Source of the DNA: an uncultured Bacilli bacterium
GTDB taxonomy: Bacteria > Bacillota_I > Bacilli_A > RF39 > UBA660
Assembly: GCA_947626035.1 (NCBI GenBank)
Contig: CANQQR010000001.1
Coordinates: 77,096-139,594 of the forward strand
Direction: 5' to 3'
DNA: 62,499 bases
Below are positions 9,801 to 17,636 of the stretch, piece after piece. The notes under the pieces were generated by a model that was not told the origin of the DNA, did not search any database, and saw only the letters and a program-made list of their open reading frames with translations. The position numbers and the translations under genes are program-made. Within the stretch, counting starts at the first letter, position 1. Every line of letters begins with the position of its first letter.

Positions 9801-10816
9801 CATTAAATAAGTCAGCGATGATTTCGTTGATTAAAGCAGGCGCGTTTGATAATTTAGAGGCGGCTTGGGCAAAAGAATTAAATGTTCATCCAAGATTTTT
9901 AATAATGACTTATTATCTATCTCAGAATTGTGATGCAAAAAAACGATTAACATTACAAAACTTTAATGGTTTAATGCAGAAAGGATTGATTCCTGAATCA
10001 TTAAGTTTCCAGAAAGAAGTTTTTGTATTTAATAAACTTCTTAAGGCAGAGAAAAAAGTTGACAAGTATTATATCTTTGATAAAACGTGCGAAGATTTTT
10101 ACTTAGATAATTTTAATAGTGATAAACTTAGTGTAATAAATGGTATCACTTGTATTCTTCAAACAGACTGGGATAAAATATATAAAGGAGTAATGGATGG
10201 CGCGAGGGAATGGTTAAAAGAGAATCATGATGAGGTATTACATGAGTTTAACCAGGTATTATTCTTAGAGACCTGGAACAAGTATGCTTCTGGCAGCATC
10301 TCCGCGTGGGAAATGGAAAGTTTATGTTTTTATTATAATGAGCATGAGTTAGCGCATATTAATAATCATAAATTTGGTATTAGTAATTATTTTAAAATGC
10401 CAGAACAGCCAGAGGTTGATTATTTCTTTAAAAGAAATGGCAAGGACATTCCAATATATAAAACTTATAAAATTATTGGAACTGTAATAGGTAAGAATGA
10501 TACTCGTTCATCTATTGATATATTAACAACAGAAGGTGTGGTGACAGTTAAGTTTACAAAAGAATATTATGCTATGTATAATAGACAAATCTCGGAAGTT
10601 CAAGAAGATGGTACTAAAAAAGTTAAAGAGCGTGGCTGGTTTACAAGAGGTACTAAAGTAATGGTAACAGGCTTCCGCAGAGAAGATACTTTTGTGGGCA
10701 AAACTTATAGCCGCACAGCATCACATCAATTATATAAAATAACAAATGTAGATAAAAATGGTAATATGACGTTAGTTCATGAGAGATATGGAGTAGAAAG
10801 TAATGGAGAAAAATAA
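6803..10816 (+). CDS. dnaE: DNA polymerase III alpha subunit (DnaE type)
   Basis: A 1,337-aa family C replicative polymerase. An N-terminal PHP domain is shown by VHSHSMYSN (residues 14-22) and ITDHETL. The palm carries GRGSSCSG (near residue 421) and GDIDIDL (near 463), which holds two catalytic aspartates; SSHASGV corresponds to the following conserved stretch. The C-terminal half has the helix-hairpin-helix-like segment and a late beta-rich domain. The ribosome binding site is ATGGAGCAAAG. An own DnaE marks a large-genome phage with a largely self-encoded replisome. The gene is uninterrupted, and the next start lies inside its last codons. Confidence 0.92.
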   Translation: MEKRSSMYSTRFEVHSHSMYSNLRLLDCINRPEDLINRAIELGLAGICITDHETLASHVKVNKYAQKIQQEYPDFKVALGNEIYLCENRENGQKYYHFILIAKNKDGYRALRELSSRAWMNSYWDRGMERVVTTYADLREIVGKYPGTLIATTACLGGELSSLTLKLIESERLNDTSSIQLTHDRIVSFIQFCKSLFGEDFYIECAPGLSKEQIAVNKRLVSIAQCFNVKMVVGTDAHYLKKEDRFVHKAYLNSKGGEREVDDFYEYAYLQTQDEVIDYLNQSIPDEVEQMFENSLEIYNKIENYTLAHKQTIPQVEVKDYPKKAWWGVNNPDADEMANYPILKSMFTSDDKVERYWVNQCWESLEEKIGHWSEHLDYVARLEEEADTKRVIGEKLETNMFSYPVTLQHYVDLFWECGSIVGAGRGSSCSGLNHWLLGVTQLDPIKWNFPWFRYMNKERVELGDIDIDLNPSKRPTILKAIKKERGQKFKDSVDDLSKKNLGCTLIATFGTEGTRSAILTACRGYRSEEYPDGIDSDTAQYMSSLIPSERGFLWPLNDVVNGNKDKDRRAITTFINEVNQYDGLLSIMMAIEGLVNKRSSHASGVILFDEDPYEFGCFMKTPSGDIITQYDLHDCEYVGMTKYDFLVTEVCDKITQAIKLLQNDNVIEKNLSLRKIYNKYFHPNILPLDDQAVWKNIQSGSVLNVFQFDSMVGAQAAKKIKPVNIQELTDCNGLMRLMTAEKGEESPIDKYVRFKNNINLWYNEMRAAGLSVKEQESLKPYFLSSYGVPPSQEQLMLMLMDEKLCGFTLAEANDARKIVGKKQMSRIPELQDKVISRAKSKNLGLYIWKHGVGPQMGYAFSVIHSTAYSIIGFQTAYLATHWNPIYWNTACLIVNSGSLEDDDDVEYEIIEDDDGEKVQKKEKGTDYAKVAKALGEIISRGIKVSLVDINKSSYSFEPDVANNQILFGMKALSNVGTPVIEMIIANRPYNNFKDFLNKCPLNKSAMISLIKAGAFDNLEAAWAKELNVHPRFLIMTYYLSQNCDAKKRLTLQNFNGLMQKGLIPESLSFQKEVFVFNKLLKAEKKVDKYYIFDKTCEDFYLDNFNSDKLSVINGITCILQTDWDKIYKGVMDGAREWLKENHDEVLHEFNQVLFLETWNKYASGSISAWEMESLCFYYNEHELAHINNHKFGISNYFKMPEQPEVDYFFKRNGKDIPIYKTYKIIGTVIGKNDTRSSIDILTTEGVVTVKFTKEYYAMYNRQISEVQEDGTKKVKERGWFTRGTKVMVTGFRREDTFVGKTYSRTASHQLYKITNVDKNGNMTLVHERYGVESNGEK

Positions 10817-11378
10817 ACAATATAAAGTTATTGCGTTGTTTGGCAAGAGCGGAGCTGGAAAAGATACCATCCTTAATTGGTTGGTATCTACTATTCCTAA
10901 CGCAAAACGCATTGTTAATCATACTACTAGACCAAAAAGAGAATATGAGATAGACGGAAACCCGTATCACTTCATATCTCACACAGATTTTGCTAACAAA
11001 GTCTTAGACGGTAGTATGATAGAAGCAACAGAATTTAATAATTGGTTTTATGGAACTTCTATTGAAGAATTAAATAGAGATAAAATTAATATTGGCATAT
11101 TTAATATCTATGCTATCCAGTGCTTATTACAAAATAATCAATTAGATGTTTTACCAATATATATTCATTCATATGATAAAACTAGACTTTTAAGAAATTT
11201 AAGTAGAGAGGATAGTCCCAACTGCTATGAAATTTGTAGACGTTTCATAACAGATGAAAAGGACTTTGATGATATAGATTTTGATCATGTGACATATTTA
11301 AATGTTGAGAATAATCCTACAGAATTTAATATAAATAAAATACCAGAAGTTGTAGATTTTCTACGTGGTCAAGACTAG
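10803..11378 (+). CDS. gmk: Guanylate-kinase-like (deoxy)nucleoside monophosphate kinase
   Basis: A 191-aa protein overlapping the polymerase end by 14 nt. The P-loop GKSGAGKDT is at residues 14-22; NHTTRPKREYE and DGNPYHFIS match the nucleotide-binding region of guanylate kinases. It probably phosphorylates (d)GMP to (d)GDP for DNA synthesis. Placement with NrdD, NrdG and dUTPase supports a nucleotide-supply role. The C-terminal half is less conserved, so the substrate could be another NMP. Confidence 0.75.
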   Translation: MEKNKQYKVIALFGKSGAGKDTILNWLVSTIPNAKRIVNHTTRPKREYEIDGNPYHFISHTDFANKVLDGSMIEATEFNNWFYGTSIEELNRDKINIGIFNIYAIQCLLQNNQLDVLPIYIHSYDKTRLLRNLSREDSPNCYEICRRFITDEKDFDDIDFDHVTYLNVENNPTEFNINKIPEVVDFLRGQD

Positions 11379-11441
11379 ATAATGTTATTAAAATAAATTT
11401 TATATCTATTATAAGATTCTTAATAATAGGAGGATATATTT

Positions 11442-11732
11442 ATGGCAGCTATTTATTCCGCAACTCAATCAATTCCTGTAACAGTCAAGCAGGAATGTGA
11501 GGAATGTAAAATTAAAGATAATATTATCTTATATTCCACTGGTTGTCCAAAATGTAAAGTATTAAAGAAAAAATTAGATAGTGCTAATATTGACTATGAG
11601 TTAATTTCAGATGTTGATATTATGCAAGAGAAAGGTTTTGCATCTACGCCTGTGCTAGAAGTTAATGGTCATTGTATGAGTTTTGTTGAAGCCAATACTT
11701 GGGTAAAGGAACATATTGGTCATGAACGTTAA
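11442..11732 (+). CDS. Glutaredoxin-like protein
   Basis: A 96-aa protein after a strong ribosome binding site (AATAGGAGGATAT). The C-terminal 70 residues form a glutaredoxin fold: IILYSTGCPKCKVL with redox cysteines C35 and C38, then a TPVL cis-proline segment. An extra N-terminal CEEC pair (residues 19-22) is unusual. It overlaps the start of nrdD, suggesting it serves as electron donor or redox partner in deoxynucleotide synthesis. It could equally be called a NrdH-like redoxin. Confidence 0.8.
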   Translation: MAAIYSATQSIPVTVKQECEECKIKDNIILYSTGCPKCKVLKKKLDSANIDYELISDVDIMQEKGFASTPVLEVNGHCMSFVEANTWVKEHIGHER

Positions 11733-12408
11733 CATAAGACTTGGCAAAAATTTCGTTACTCAATATAACAAACTTCAAGCAGAATTTGGTACAGACATAG
11801 CTCGCATCAATGGCTTTGATGATGATCAGCTTAGTTATACGGACTTTATTGAAAATTTTATTGATAGCTCTGTCGTTGCAGATGCTAGTATAGATGGAAA
11901 TAGCAATGTATCTCATAAAGACATAGTTACCTTACTGAATGAAATGCCGAAGCCCCATAGAAAACTATTGGCTTTTAATAAAATATATTACGAAATTCAA
12001 AAGAAATATGGTTTTAAAGCAGCAAACGAGTGGCTTCGTATGGAGTGGATTGGTCAGCTTTATATGCACGATGCGGATACTTCTACATTTAAACATTATT
12101 GTTTTGCTTATGATTTAAAAGACTTAGCTGAAAAAGGCTTATATTTCATTGGTGGAAACTTTAATGCGAAACCCGCGCAGCACTTAATTACCTTCGTAGA
12201 TTTTGTAAAAGAGTTCATTAGCTACGCTAGCAATAGGTCTTCTGGCGCAGTCGGGCTTCCTAATTTGATCCCATATATGTACTACTTTTGGAAAAAAGAT
12301 GTAGATAATGATTACCTAGGAATTAAGTCTAGTCATCGAGAAATTGAATACGCTAAACAAAATTTTCAGCGGTTTATATATGCAGTGAATCAACCTTATG
12401 TCAGGGAT
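11722..12408 (+). CDS. nrdD: Anaerobic ribonucleotide reductase NrdD, 5' exon
   Basis: First 229 codons of the class III (oxygen-sensitive) ribonucleoside-triphosphate reductase. I choose ATG 11722 (AAAGGA 11 nt upstream) over a TTG at 11716. There is no ATP-cone regulatory domain: the catalytic part starts almost at once. The exon ends with NQPYVRD, which continues in the second exon as GSQSAFTN, a conserved NrdD stretch. The frame otherwise runs to a stop at 12429 within the intron. It lies between glutaredoxin and the activase gene, one operon. Confidence 0.85.
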
Positions 12409-13566
12409 AGACTAAAGACTGTCCGTTAATTACTTTTCCTGCTCATCACAGGGGTTACATAGGTATAATATGTAGCTAACGGTGAAGCCTAAACTTATAA
12501 AAGCAAGGTAATACCGTGGAAATCAAAATATTAATTAATAGGTTAAATAAAATAACAAGGAGGTGAAATAATGAAGAAAGATATATATGTTATTAAAAAT
12601 GATATTAATTCTAATGTTTACATTGGCCAAGCAATCAATACATTAGAAAGATTTCAAGGTCATTGCAAACCAAGTGCGACTGATAGTCTTGTAGATAAAG
12701 CTATTAATAAATATGGTAGGAAGCATTTTTGGTATGAAATCTTGGAATCTCAGATAGATAACTATAATGAAAGAGAAAAATATTGGATAAAATATTATAA
12801 TAGTCTTGCGCCCAATGGTTATAATTTATCTGAAGGTGGAGATGAACCTCCTTTAATGAAAGGATGCGATCATCCTGAAGCTAAGCTAACTCCTGAACAG
12901 GTTATTAGTCTAACAAATACATTATTAACTTCATCAGAATCATTACGATCTTTAGCAAAAAAATATAATATTGCAGCATCTACTATAAAAGATTTTAATG
13001 ATGGAAAAACCTATTTTAGACCAGAAATTAATTATCCTATTAGAAAAGAGAATCCAATAGGTAAATTAACTGAATCTGATGTAGATATAATTATTAATAT
13101 TCTTAAAACATCATATCGTTCTTTTGAAGATATAGGTAAGGAATTTAATGTTGAAGCAAGAGCAATATCTCGAATTAATAGTGGAGTGTTTCACAAACGT
13201 AGTAATGAAGAATATCCAATAAGAGAAGGACAAGTTGGAAGATATGGTTCAAGGTTATCTTATGAACAAGTTACTACAATTATAGATATGTTATTACACA
13301 CAACTTATTCTTTAAGAGAAGTGGCTCGACTTAATTCTTGCGACTATGTAGATATTTTAGGAATAAAAAATGGTACTACTAAATTATATAGGCGAAAAGG
13401 TTTAACCTATCCTTTGCGCCCTAATAATTAATATTTTGAAGTCTGTATCGACTATCTCCGCGAAGGAGAGTACGGCTGCTATTGATACGCAGTTGGAAAG
13501 AGTAATTAGTTTCTTTTAGAGAAACTTAAAATATAGTCAGCGCTTTATGAAAGTAAAGAGTTCGCG
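12409..13566 (+). mobile_element. Group I intron in nrdD, related to the recJ intron
   Basis: About 1,158 bp. The exon end GGAT pairs with GTCC 12 nt inside the intron (P1, U.G at the splice site); the intron ends in G. The core repeats the recJ intron words: GTATCGACTATC at 13445, ATTGATACG at 13481, ATAGTCAG at 13533. The 5' part (GCTAACGGTGAAGCCTAAAC around 12472) parallels GCTAACGAGAAAACCTAAAT in the recJ intron. Two introns of one family therefore sit in two genes of this genome. It carries a GIY-YIG gene. An alternative junction giving PYVRAGSQS is possible. Confidence 0.85.
12571..13431 (+). CDS. Intron-encoded GIY-YIG homing endonuclease
   Basis: A 286-aa protein with the GIY-YIG domain first (DIYVIKND, VYIGQA near residues 4-21; the segment NEREKYWIKYYNS is shared closely with the recJ-intron enzyme). 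Three C-terminal HTH-like repeats follow (from about residues 109, 167 and 228), each ending in YP(I/L)R; the recJ-intron enzyme has two. Ribosome binding site AAGGAGGTGAAATA. Presumed role: homing of the nrdD intron. Confidence 0.9.
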   Translation: MKKDIYVIKNDINSNVYIGQAINTLERFQGHCKPSATDSLVDKAINKYGRKHFWYEILESQIDNYNEREKYWIKYYNSLAPNGYNLSEGGDEPPLMKGCDHPEAKLTPEQVISLTNTLLTSSESLRSLAKKYNIAASTIKDFNDGKTYFRPEINYPIRKENPIGKLTESDVDIIINILKTSYRSFEDIGKEFNVEARAISRINSGVFHKRSNEEYPIREGQVGRYGSRLSYEQVTTIIDMLLHTTYSLREVARLNSCDYVDILGIKNGTTKLYRRKGLTYPLRPNN

Positions 13567-14814
13567 GGTTCACAATCTGCATTCACCAACACCTCTGTCT
13601 TTGATAGACCGTACTTTGAAGCATTATTTGGTGGCTCAGAGTTCCCAGATGGTTCCTTTATGATTGACTATGAAGAAGAAATTATTGAGTTCCAAAAGTT
13701 ATATATGGAAGTAATGGCAAAGATTCGTCAAGAAAATATGTTTACCTTTCCAGTTTCAACAATTTCTCTTCTACGTCAAAAAGGCAAATTTGTTAATGAA
13801 GATTTTGCAAGATGGGCATTAAAACATAATATGACTTGGTCTGATAGCAATTTATTTATTGATAGTTCTGTCAATAGTCTGTCTAACTGTTGTAGGCTGA
13901 AAAGTGATATCAGAGACCTCGGTTATTTCAACAGTATAGGTGGGACCGCGCTGAAAGTAGGCTCGGTAAAAGTCTCTACTATTAACCTTGCTAGACTTGC
14001 ATTAGATACCTCAACAGAAGAAGAATATCTTGAAGAACTTAAGCATAGAGTAGAAGTAGACCTGCGGGCGCTCGATTGCGTGCGCCATATAATCACGCGC
14101 AATGTAGAAAAGGGCTTACTTCCAAACTTCACTCATGGTCTTGTAGATTTTGATCATCTTTATAATACTATTGGATTCTTAGGTATTTATGAAACAATGA
14201 AGAAATTTGGATATACAAGAACAGATGAGTTTGGTAATGTGTTCTACACTGATAAAGCTAGTACATTTGGTGAGAAAATCTTTAAAACAATACGTCAAAC
14301 CGCTGATACTTTTATCGAGACCGAAGGCGTATCATACCGCGTTAATTGCGAACAAATTCCAGGTGAGTCAGCCGCGGCCAAGCTCATGAAAAAAGATAAG
14401 TTCTTCTATCCAGATGCTAACATTTATGATTTACCACTATATGGTAATCAATTCATTCCTTTGGGTATCCAAACAACAATAGAAGAAAGGATTAGGATTG
14501 CCTCATTGTTTGATAGCTATTGTAATGGTGGGTCGATTTTACATGTAAATATCGACGCCCCATTTGATAACTTTGATAAGATGTGGAATATGGTAAATTA
14601 CATCGCAGATCAGGGAGTTACTTACTTTGCTTTTAATACAAAGATTCAAGCTTGTAAGAATAATCACGCATTTTATGGAAATGTGTGTCCAGTATGCGGG
14701 AACCCGGTCCATACGGAATATACCAGAATCGTTGGATTCTACACACCTATCTCAACGTGGTCAAAAGAAAGAAATAGTGAATATAAAATGAGAAAGTGGG
14801 AGCCAGTAAATTAG
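13567..14814 (+). CDS. nrdD: Anaerobic ribonucleotide reductase NrdD, 3' exon
   Basis: Second exon, 415 residues plus stop. It opens with GSQSAFTN and FDRPYFEALFGG, classic NrdD motifs, and ends with a zinc site (CKNNH, CPVCGNP) and RIVGFY, where the glycine is the expected radical site. With the first exon the protein is about 644 aa. The enzyme makes deoxyribonucleotides without oxygen, so the phage replicates in an anaerobic host. Without splicing the enzyme would lack its radical domain. Confidence 0.88.
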   Translation, partial: GSQSAFTNTSVFDRPYFEALFGGSEFPDGSFMIDYEEEIIEFQKLYMEVMAKIRQENMFTFPVSTISLLRQKGKFVNEDFARWALKHNMTWSDSNLFIDSSVNSLSNCCRLKSDIRDLGYFNSIGGTALKVGSVKVSTINLARLALDTSTEEEYLEELKHRVEVDLRALDCVRHIITRNVEKGLLPNFTHGLVDFDHLYNTIGFLGIYETMKKFGYTRTDEFGNVFYTDKASTFGEKIFKTIRQTADTFIETEGVSYRVNCEQIPGESAAAKLMKKDKFFYPDANIYDLPLYGNQFIPLGIQTTIEERIRIASLFDSYCNGGSILHVNIDAPFDNFDKMWNMVNYIADQGVTYFAFNTKIQACKNNHAFYGNVCPVCGNPVHTEYTRIVGFYTPISTWSKERNSEYKMRKWEPVN

Positions 14815-14815
14815 T

Positions 14816-15313
14816 ATGTTATTAAAAGGTGTTATATTTGAAGATTTTGTAAATTACAAGAAGCCCTGTATGACACTTGAGTTCCCTTACTGTACTTTTA
14901 AGTGCGGAAGCTCGTATTGTCAAAACAGTTCGCTTGCTAAGAGAGAAGATATAGATGTAGATATTGATAGTCTTATAACTAGATATCTCCGCAATCAAAT
15001 TACTGAGGCAGTCTGTTTTCAAGGTCTAGAACCGTTAGATAGTGAACAAGATATGTTGCGTTTTATAGCGAGCTTCCGCGCACAAAGTGAAGATGATATT
15101 GTTATATACACTGGCTATACTGAAAATGAGATACCTAAAATACTTAAAGAGCTTAAGCAATATAATAATATTATTATTAAGTTTGGCAGATATATACCAA
15201 ATCAAACAATACATTTTGATAAAATACTAGGTGTAAATTTGGCCAGTGATAACCAGTATGCAATAAGAATTGAAGATATTGATATAAATAAATTTTCATG
15301 GAGTATAGATTGA
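14816..15313 (+). CDS. nrdG: NrdG-like radical SAM activase
   Basis: A 165-aa protein starting one base after the nrdD stop. It holds FPYCTFKCGSSYCQN near residues 23-37: three cysteines spaced C-x3-C-x4-C rather than the usual C-x3-C-x2-C. It also has an acidic IYTGYTENEI segment and IKFGRYIP typical of NrdG relatives. NrdG uses S-adenosylmethionine and a 4Fe-4S cluster to put the glycyl radical on NrdD. Position directly after nrdD supports the pairing. Confidence 0.75.
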   Translation: MLLKGVIFEDFVNYKKPCMTLEFPYCTFKCGSSYCQNSSLAKREDIDVDIDSLITRYLRNQITEAVCFQGLEPLDSEQDMLRFIASFRAQSEDDIVIYTGYTENEIPKILKELKQYNNIIIKFGRYIPNQTIHFDKILGVNLASDNQYAIRIEDIDINKFSWSID

Positions 15314-15314
15314 T

Positions 15315-15698
15315 ATGAGTAATATTACCCTTGGCAATTTATATGATTTAAATAAATCAATTAATAAGCTAGAGAAAACGCTAACCGCGACAGAGAAAAA
15401 GCGTGTATTAAGAGAAATAAAAACATACTTTAGAAATGTTGACAATAAGTATTTCATGCTATTGTGCAAAGAGCGTAGTGACTATACTATATTTGCCTTT
15501 AATGATAAAAATGAGGTAGTTATGCAAAAAGCTATGCAAGATATTAAAGAATGTTTTGACAATCGCGGTAAGCTTATTTCAGTGGAACCCGCGGAAGGAA
15601 ACGCACTTGAGATCTGGCTTAGAGTAGATGATGAGTCTTTTGTTTATTACTTATTCCCATATGATGTGGGTGTTATTGAGGAAGGTGTATGTGAATGA
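15315..15698 (+). CDS. Hypothetical protein, nucleotide-metabolism operon
   Basis: A 127-aa protein in the nrd operon, one base after the nrdG stop and overlapping the next start. I recognise no motif. The N-terminal half is lysine-rich and helical; the rest alternates strands (YFMLLCKERSDYTIFAF) and ends acidic. Close spacing suggests co-regulation with the reductase genes. Confidence 0.6.
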   Translation: MSNITLGNLYDLNKSINKLEKTLTATEKKRVLREIKTYFRNVDNKYFMLLCKERSDYTIFAFNDKNEVVMQKAMQDIKECFDNRGKLISVEPAEGNALEIWLRVDDESFVYYLFPYDVGVIEEGVCE

Positions 15699-15961
15699 CA
15701 ACTGATAAGATTGTTGGTATTCTTCGTCCTTTTGATAGACGTCAAAACTTTTATGTATATAAAGATGGAAACAAGGTAGATAAAATCTCTGTTACTCTTG
15801 ACGAAATGAATAATAGTATATTTGCTCTTAGTGAGAAATATCAAATTACTCGATTAGATTTAACAGGACCTAAGCAGTACGCAAGAGGAATTGCTAAACA
15901 ATTACAAGAGGCAGAGATGATTAAATACGAAAAGAATATATTAGAAATTAACATTATTTAA
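15695..15961 (+). CDS. Hypothetical protein
   Basis: An 88-aa protein whose ATGA start overlaps the stop of the previous gene. It ends ITRLDLTGPKQYARGI then a helix and a final strand, a pattern seen in small phage proteins of unknown function. The segment DLTGP followed by a helix may suggest a small alpha/beta fold. No catalytic motif visible. Confidence 0.6.
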   Translation: MTTDKIVGILRPFDRRQNFYVYKDGNKVDKISVTLDEMNNSIFALSEKYQITRLDLTGPKQYARGIAKQLQEAEMIKYEKNILEINII

Positions 15962-15982
15962 TAATAAGGAGATAAAAGGATT

Positions 15983-16222
15983 ATGTCAAGATATTTAATA
16001 TCTACTACTGAAACGTATAGAGTTGATAGTGAAGATGAAGCTAAGGCGTTAATTGATGAAGCAAAGCATGAATCTATTAGTAATTTAAATAAATATTCAT
16101 GCGTTCAAAAGGAACAGAAGCTAAAAGGTGAGGTAGTTCAGAGTTGGTATAGAGTTACATTAAATAAGTCATTTACAAATGAGAAAGAACCTGAAGAGGA
16201 GGTAACCATTTCTTATGAGTAG
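15983..16222 (+). CDS. Hypothetical protein
   Basis: A 79-aa protein preceded by AAGGAGATAAAAGG, a ribosome binding motif repeated before several genes in this window. The sequence begins SRYLISTTETYRVDSEDEA and is predicted mixed alpha/beta with an acidic tail. It overlaps the dUTPase start by eight bases. Function not recognised. Confidence 0.6.
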   Translation: MSRYLISTTETYRVDSEDEAKALIDEAKHESISNLNKYSCVQKEQKLKGEVVQSWYRVTLNKSFTNEKEPEEEVTISYE

Positions 16223-16700
16223 ATATAATTGCAAGCCTGTACTATATAAGCCAGAAGTAATTACCTCTCAGAAAACAATTAAGGTTAGATACTTTAATAA
16301 TGAAGTAGAAAAAATAAAACCTATCTGTAATGGTGATTGGATTGATTTGCGGGCGGCCGCTCCAGTACACTTAACCGCGGGCCAACATGTATTAATCCCG
16401 CTTGGTGTTGCAATGCAGCTTCCCGCAGGTTACGAAGCAATTATTGCTCCTCGTAGTTCTAGTTTTAAGAAATGGGGCATTCTTCAAACTAATTCTATTG
16501 GTGTCATTGATGAATCTTATTGTGGTGATAATGATCAATGGATGATGTCAGTATATGCTACAAGAGATGCTGATATTGAATTAAATGATAGGGTGTGTCA
16601 GTTTAGAATTATCAAGCATCAGCCAAAGATTGCTTTTACCGAGGTAGAGACTCTAGGAAATAAAGATCGCGGTGGCTTCGGTTCAACCGGCACGAAGTGA
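16215..16700 (+). CDS. dut: dUTPase
   Basis: A 161-aa trimeric-type dUTP pyrophosphatase: APRSSSFKKWGI (motif 2 region), NSIGVIDESYCGD (motif 3), ELNDRVCQFRI (motif 4) and the C-terminal RGGFGSTG (motif 5) that closes over the active site. It hydrolyses dUTP to dUMP and keeps uracil out of phage DNA. The position in the nucleotide operon fits. Length is usual for the family. Confidence 0.92.
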   Translation: MSRYNCKPVLYKPEVITSQKTIKVRYFNNEVEKIKPICNGDWIDLRAAAPVHLTAGQHVLIPLGVAMQLPAGYEAIIAPRSSSFKKWGILQTNSIGVIDESYCGDNDQWMMSVYATRDADIELNDRVCQFRIIKHQPKIAFTEVETLGNKDRGGFGSTGTK

Positions 16701-16713
16701 GGTACATGTAGAC

Positions 16714-17031
16714 ATGAACGAGAATTATAAATGTCAGATAGATGGACTATCTTGTATATCTGAAAGAGAGCTGCTTCAACGTAAGGAATTTGCTTTCTTA
16801 GATTCATTAGAGGGACTAGATAATTATTTAAAAAAGCCAGAGTGGTCACTTCCTAAAATTATGAGCGAGATTCAAGAAGATCAAGGCGCTCGATATAAAG
16901 ATGAATCATATATTTTTAATAATATAAATCAAGATGAATTTATGGAGTACATCAGAAAACGCTATAAAGGTAAATATAAATTTTATATATATACAGAAGT
17001 AAGAGTATCAGAACTAGAGAGCAAGGCGTAA
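16714..17031 (+). CDS. Hypothetical protein, last gene of operon
   Basis: A 105-aa protein. I place the start at ATG 16714, after GAGG at 16699-16702, rather than at an in-frame GTG at 16672 inside dut. Sequence begins MNENYKCQIDGL, mid-part charged, end YIYTEVRVSELESKA. No recognised family. Its stop codon lies in the loop of the operon terminator. Confidence 0.55.
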   Translation: MNENYKCQIDGLSCISERELLQRKEFAFLDSLEGLDNYLKKPEWSLPKIMSEIQEDQGARYKDESYIFNNINQDEFMEYIRKRYKGKYKFYIYTEVRVSELESKA

Positions 17032-17048
17032 ATCGCTTTGCTCTTTTT
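17019..17048 (+). terminator. Rho-independent terminator of the replication operon
   Basis: GAGCAAGGCG pairs with CGCTTTGCTC (ten pairs, one G.U) around loop TAAAT, followed by TTTTTATTT. It ends the long + strand operon; the resolvase promoter follows at once. Confidence 0.88.
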
Positions 17049-17057
17049 ATTTAGATC

Positions 17058-17086
17058 TTGACAAGATTAAAAATTTTTGATATAAT
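17058..17086 (+). promoter_or_regulatory. Sigma-A-like promoter for resolvase
   Basis: TTGACA, 17-bp spacer, TATAAT, with extended -10 TG. The 17-bp spacer is identical to that of the portal promoter at 59923 on the other strand. Confidence 0.85.
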
Positions 17087-17117
17087 CTAGATATAAGGAA
17101 ACAAGGAGGAGTTATTT

Positions 17118-17609
17118 ATGAGGGTGCTAGCCCTAGATTTAAGTAGTAAGAGTTCGGGATGGTGCGTTGGTGATGAAAAAGATATTATAGATTATGGATG
17201 TATTACTTCTACTAGCACTATTAATATAAAAAGAATTATCGTAATGCGTGATGGTATTATAGATATTATTAAGAAGCATAACGTGGATCAAATTGTTATT
17301 GAAGAAGTACGTACAGATTATAAGAATGCGCACACCTATAAAATATTAACCTGGCTTCAAGCCGCAATAGTGATAGCCGCGTATGAGATTAATCCAAAGA
17401 TTGAAATTACCTATCTTCAGCCTTCCTCTTGGAGAGCCGCGATAGGTATTCATACAGGTCGAGGAGTAAAAAGAGATGAGTTAAAAAAGGCAGATATTAA
17501 GCATGTTAAAGATAAATATGGCATTGAGGCCAATGATGATGTGAGTGATGCTATTTGCATTCGAGAAGCTTATATGATAAAGAATAATACTGAGATGAAT
17601 TGGGAATAA
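17118..17609 (+). CDS. RuvC-like Holliday junction resolvase
   Basis: A 163-aa protein of the RNase H-like fold. Motifs: VLALDLSSKSSGW (first catalytic aspartate, residue 6), IVIEEVRTDYKN (glutamate near 62) and DDVSDAICI near the C-terminus (final aspartates). Length fits phage RuvC-like resolvases, which trim branched DNA before packaging. It has its own promoter and ribosome binding site (AAGGAGGAG) and ends at a bidirectional terminator facing the virion genes. Confidence 0.85.
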   Translation: MRVLALDLSSKSSGWCVGDEKDIIDYGCITSTSTINIKRIIVMRDGIIDIIKKHNVDQIVIEEVRTDYKNAHTYKILTWLQAAIVIAAYEINPKIEITYLQPSSWRAAIGIHTGRGVKRDELKKADIKHVKDKYGIEANDDVSDAICIREAYMIKNNTEMNWE

Positions 17610-17615
17610 AGAAAA

Positions 17616-17636
17616 GGGAGTCCTTAGACTCCCTTT
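17616..17636. terminator. Bidirectional terminator between converging operons
   Basis: GGGAGTC and GACTCCC (seven pairs) around CTTA, with an A-run on the left and T-run on the right, so it works on both strands. The minus-strand gene's stop at 17624 lies inside it. Confidence 0.85.
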
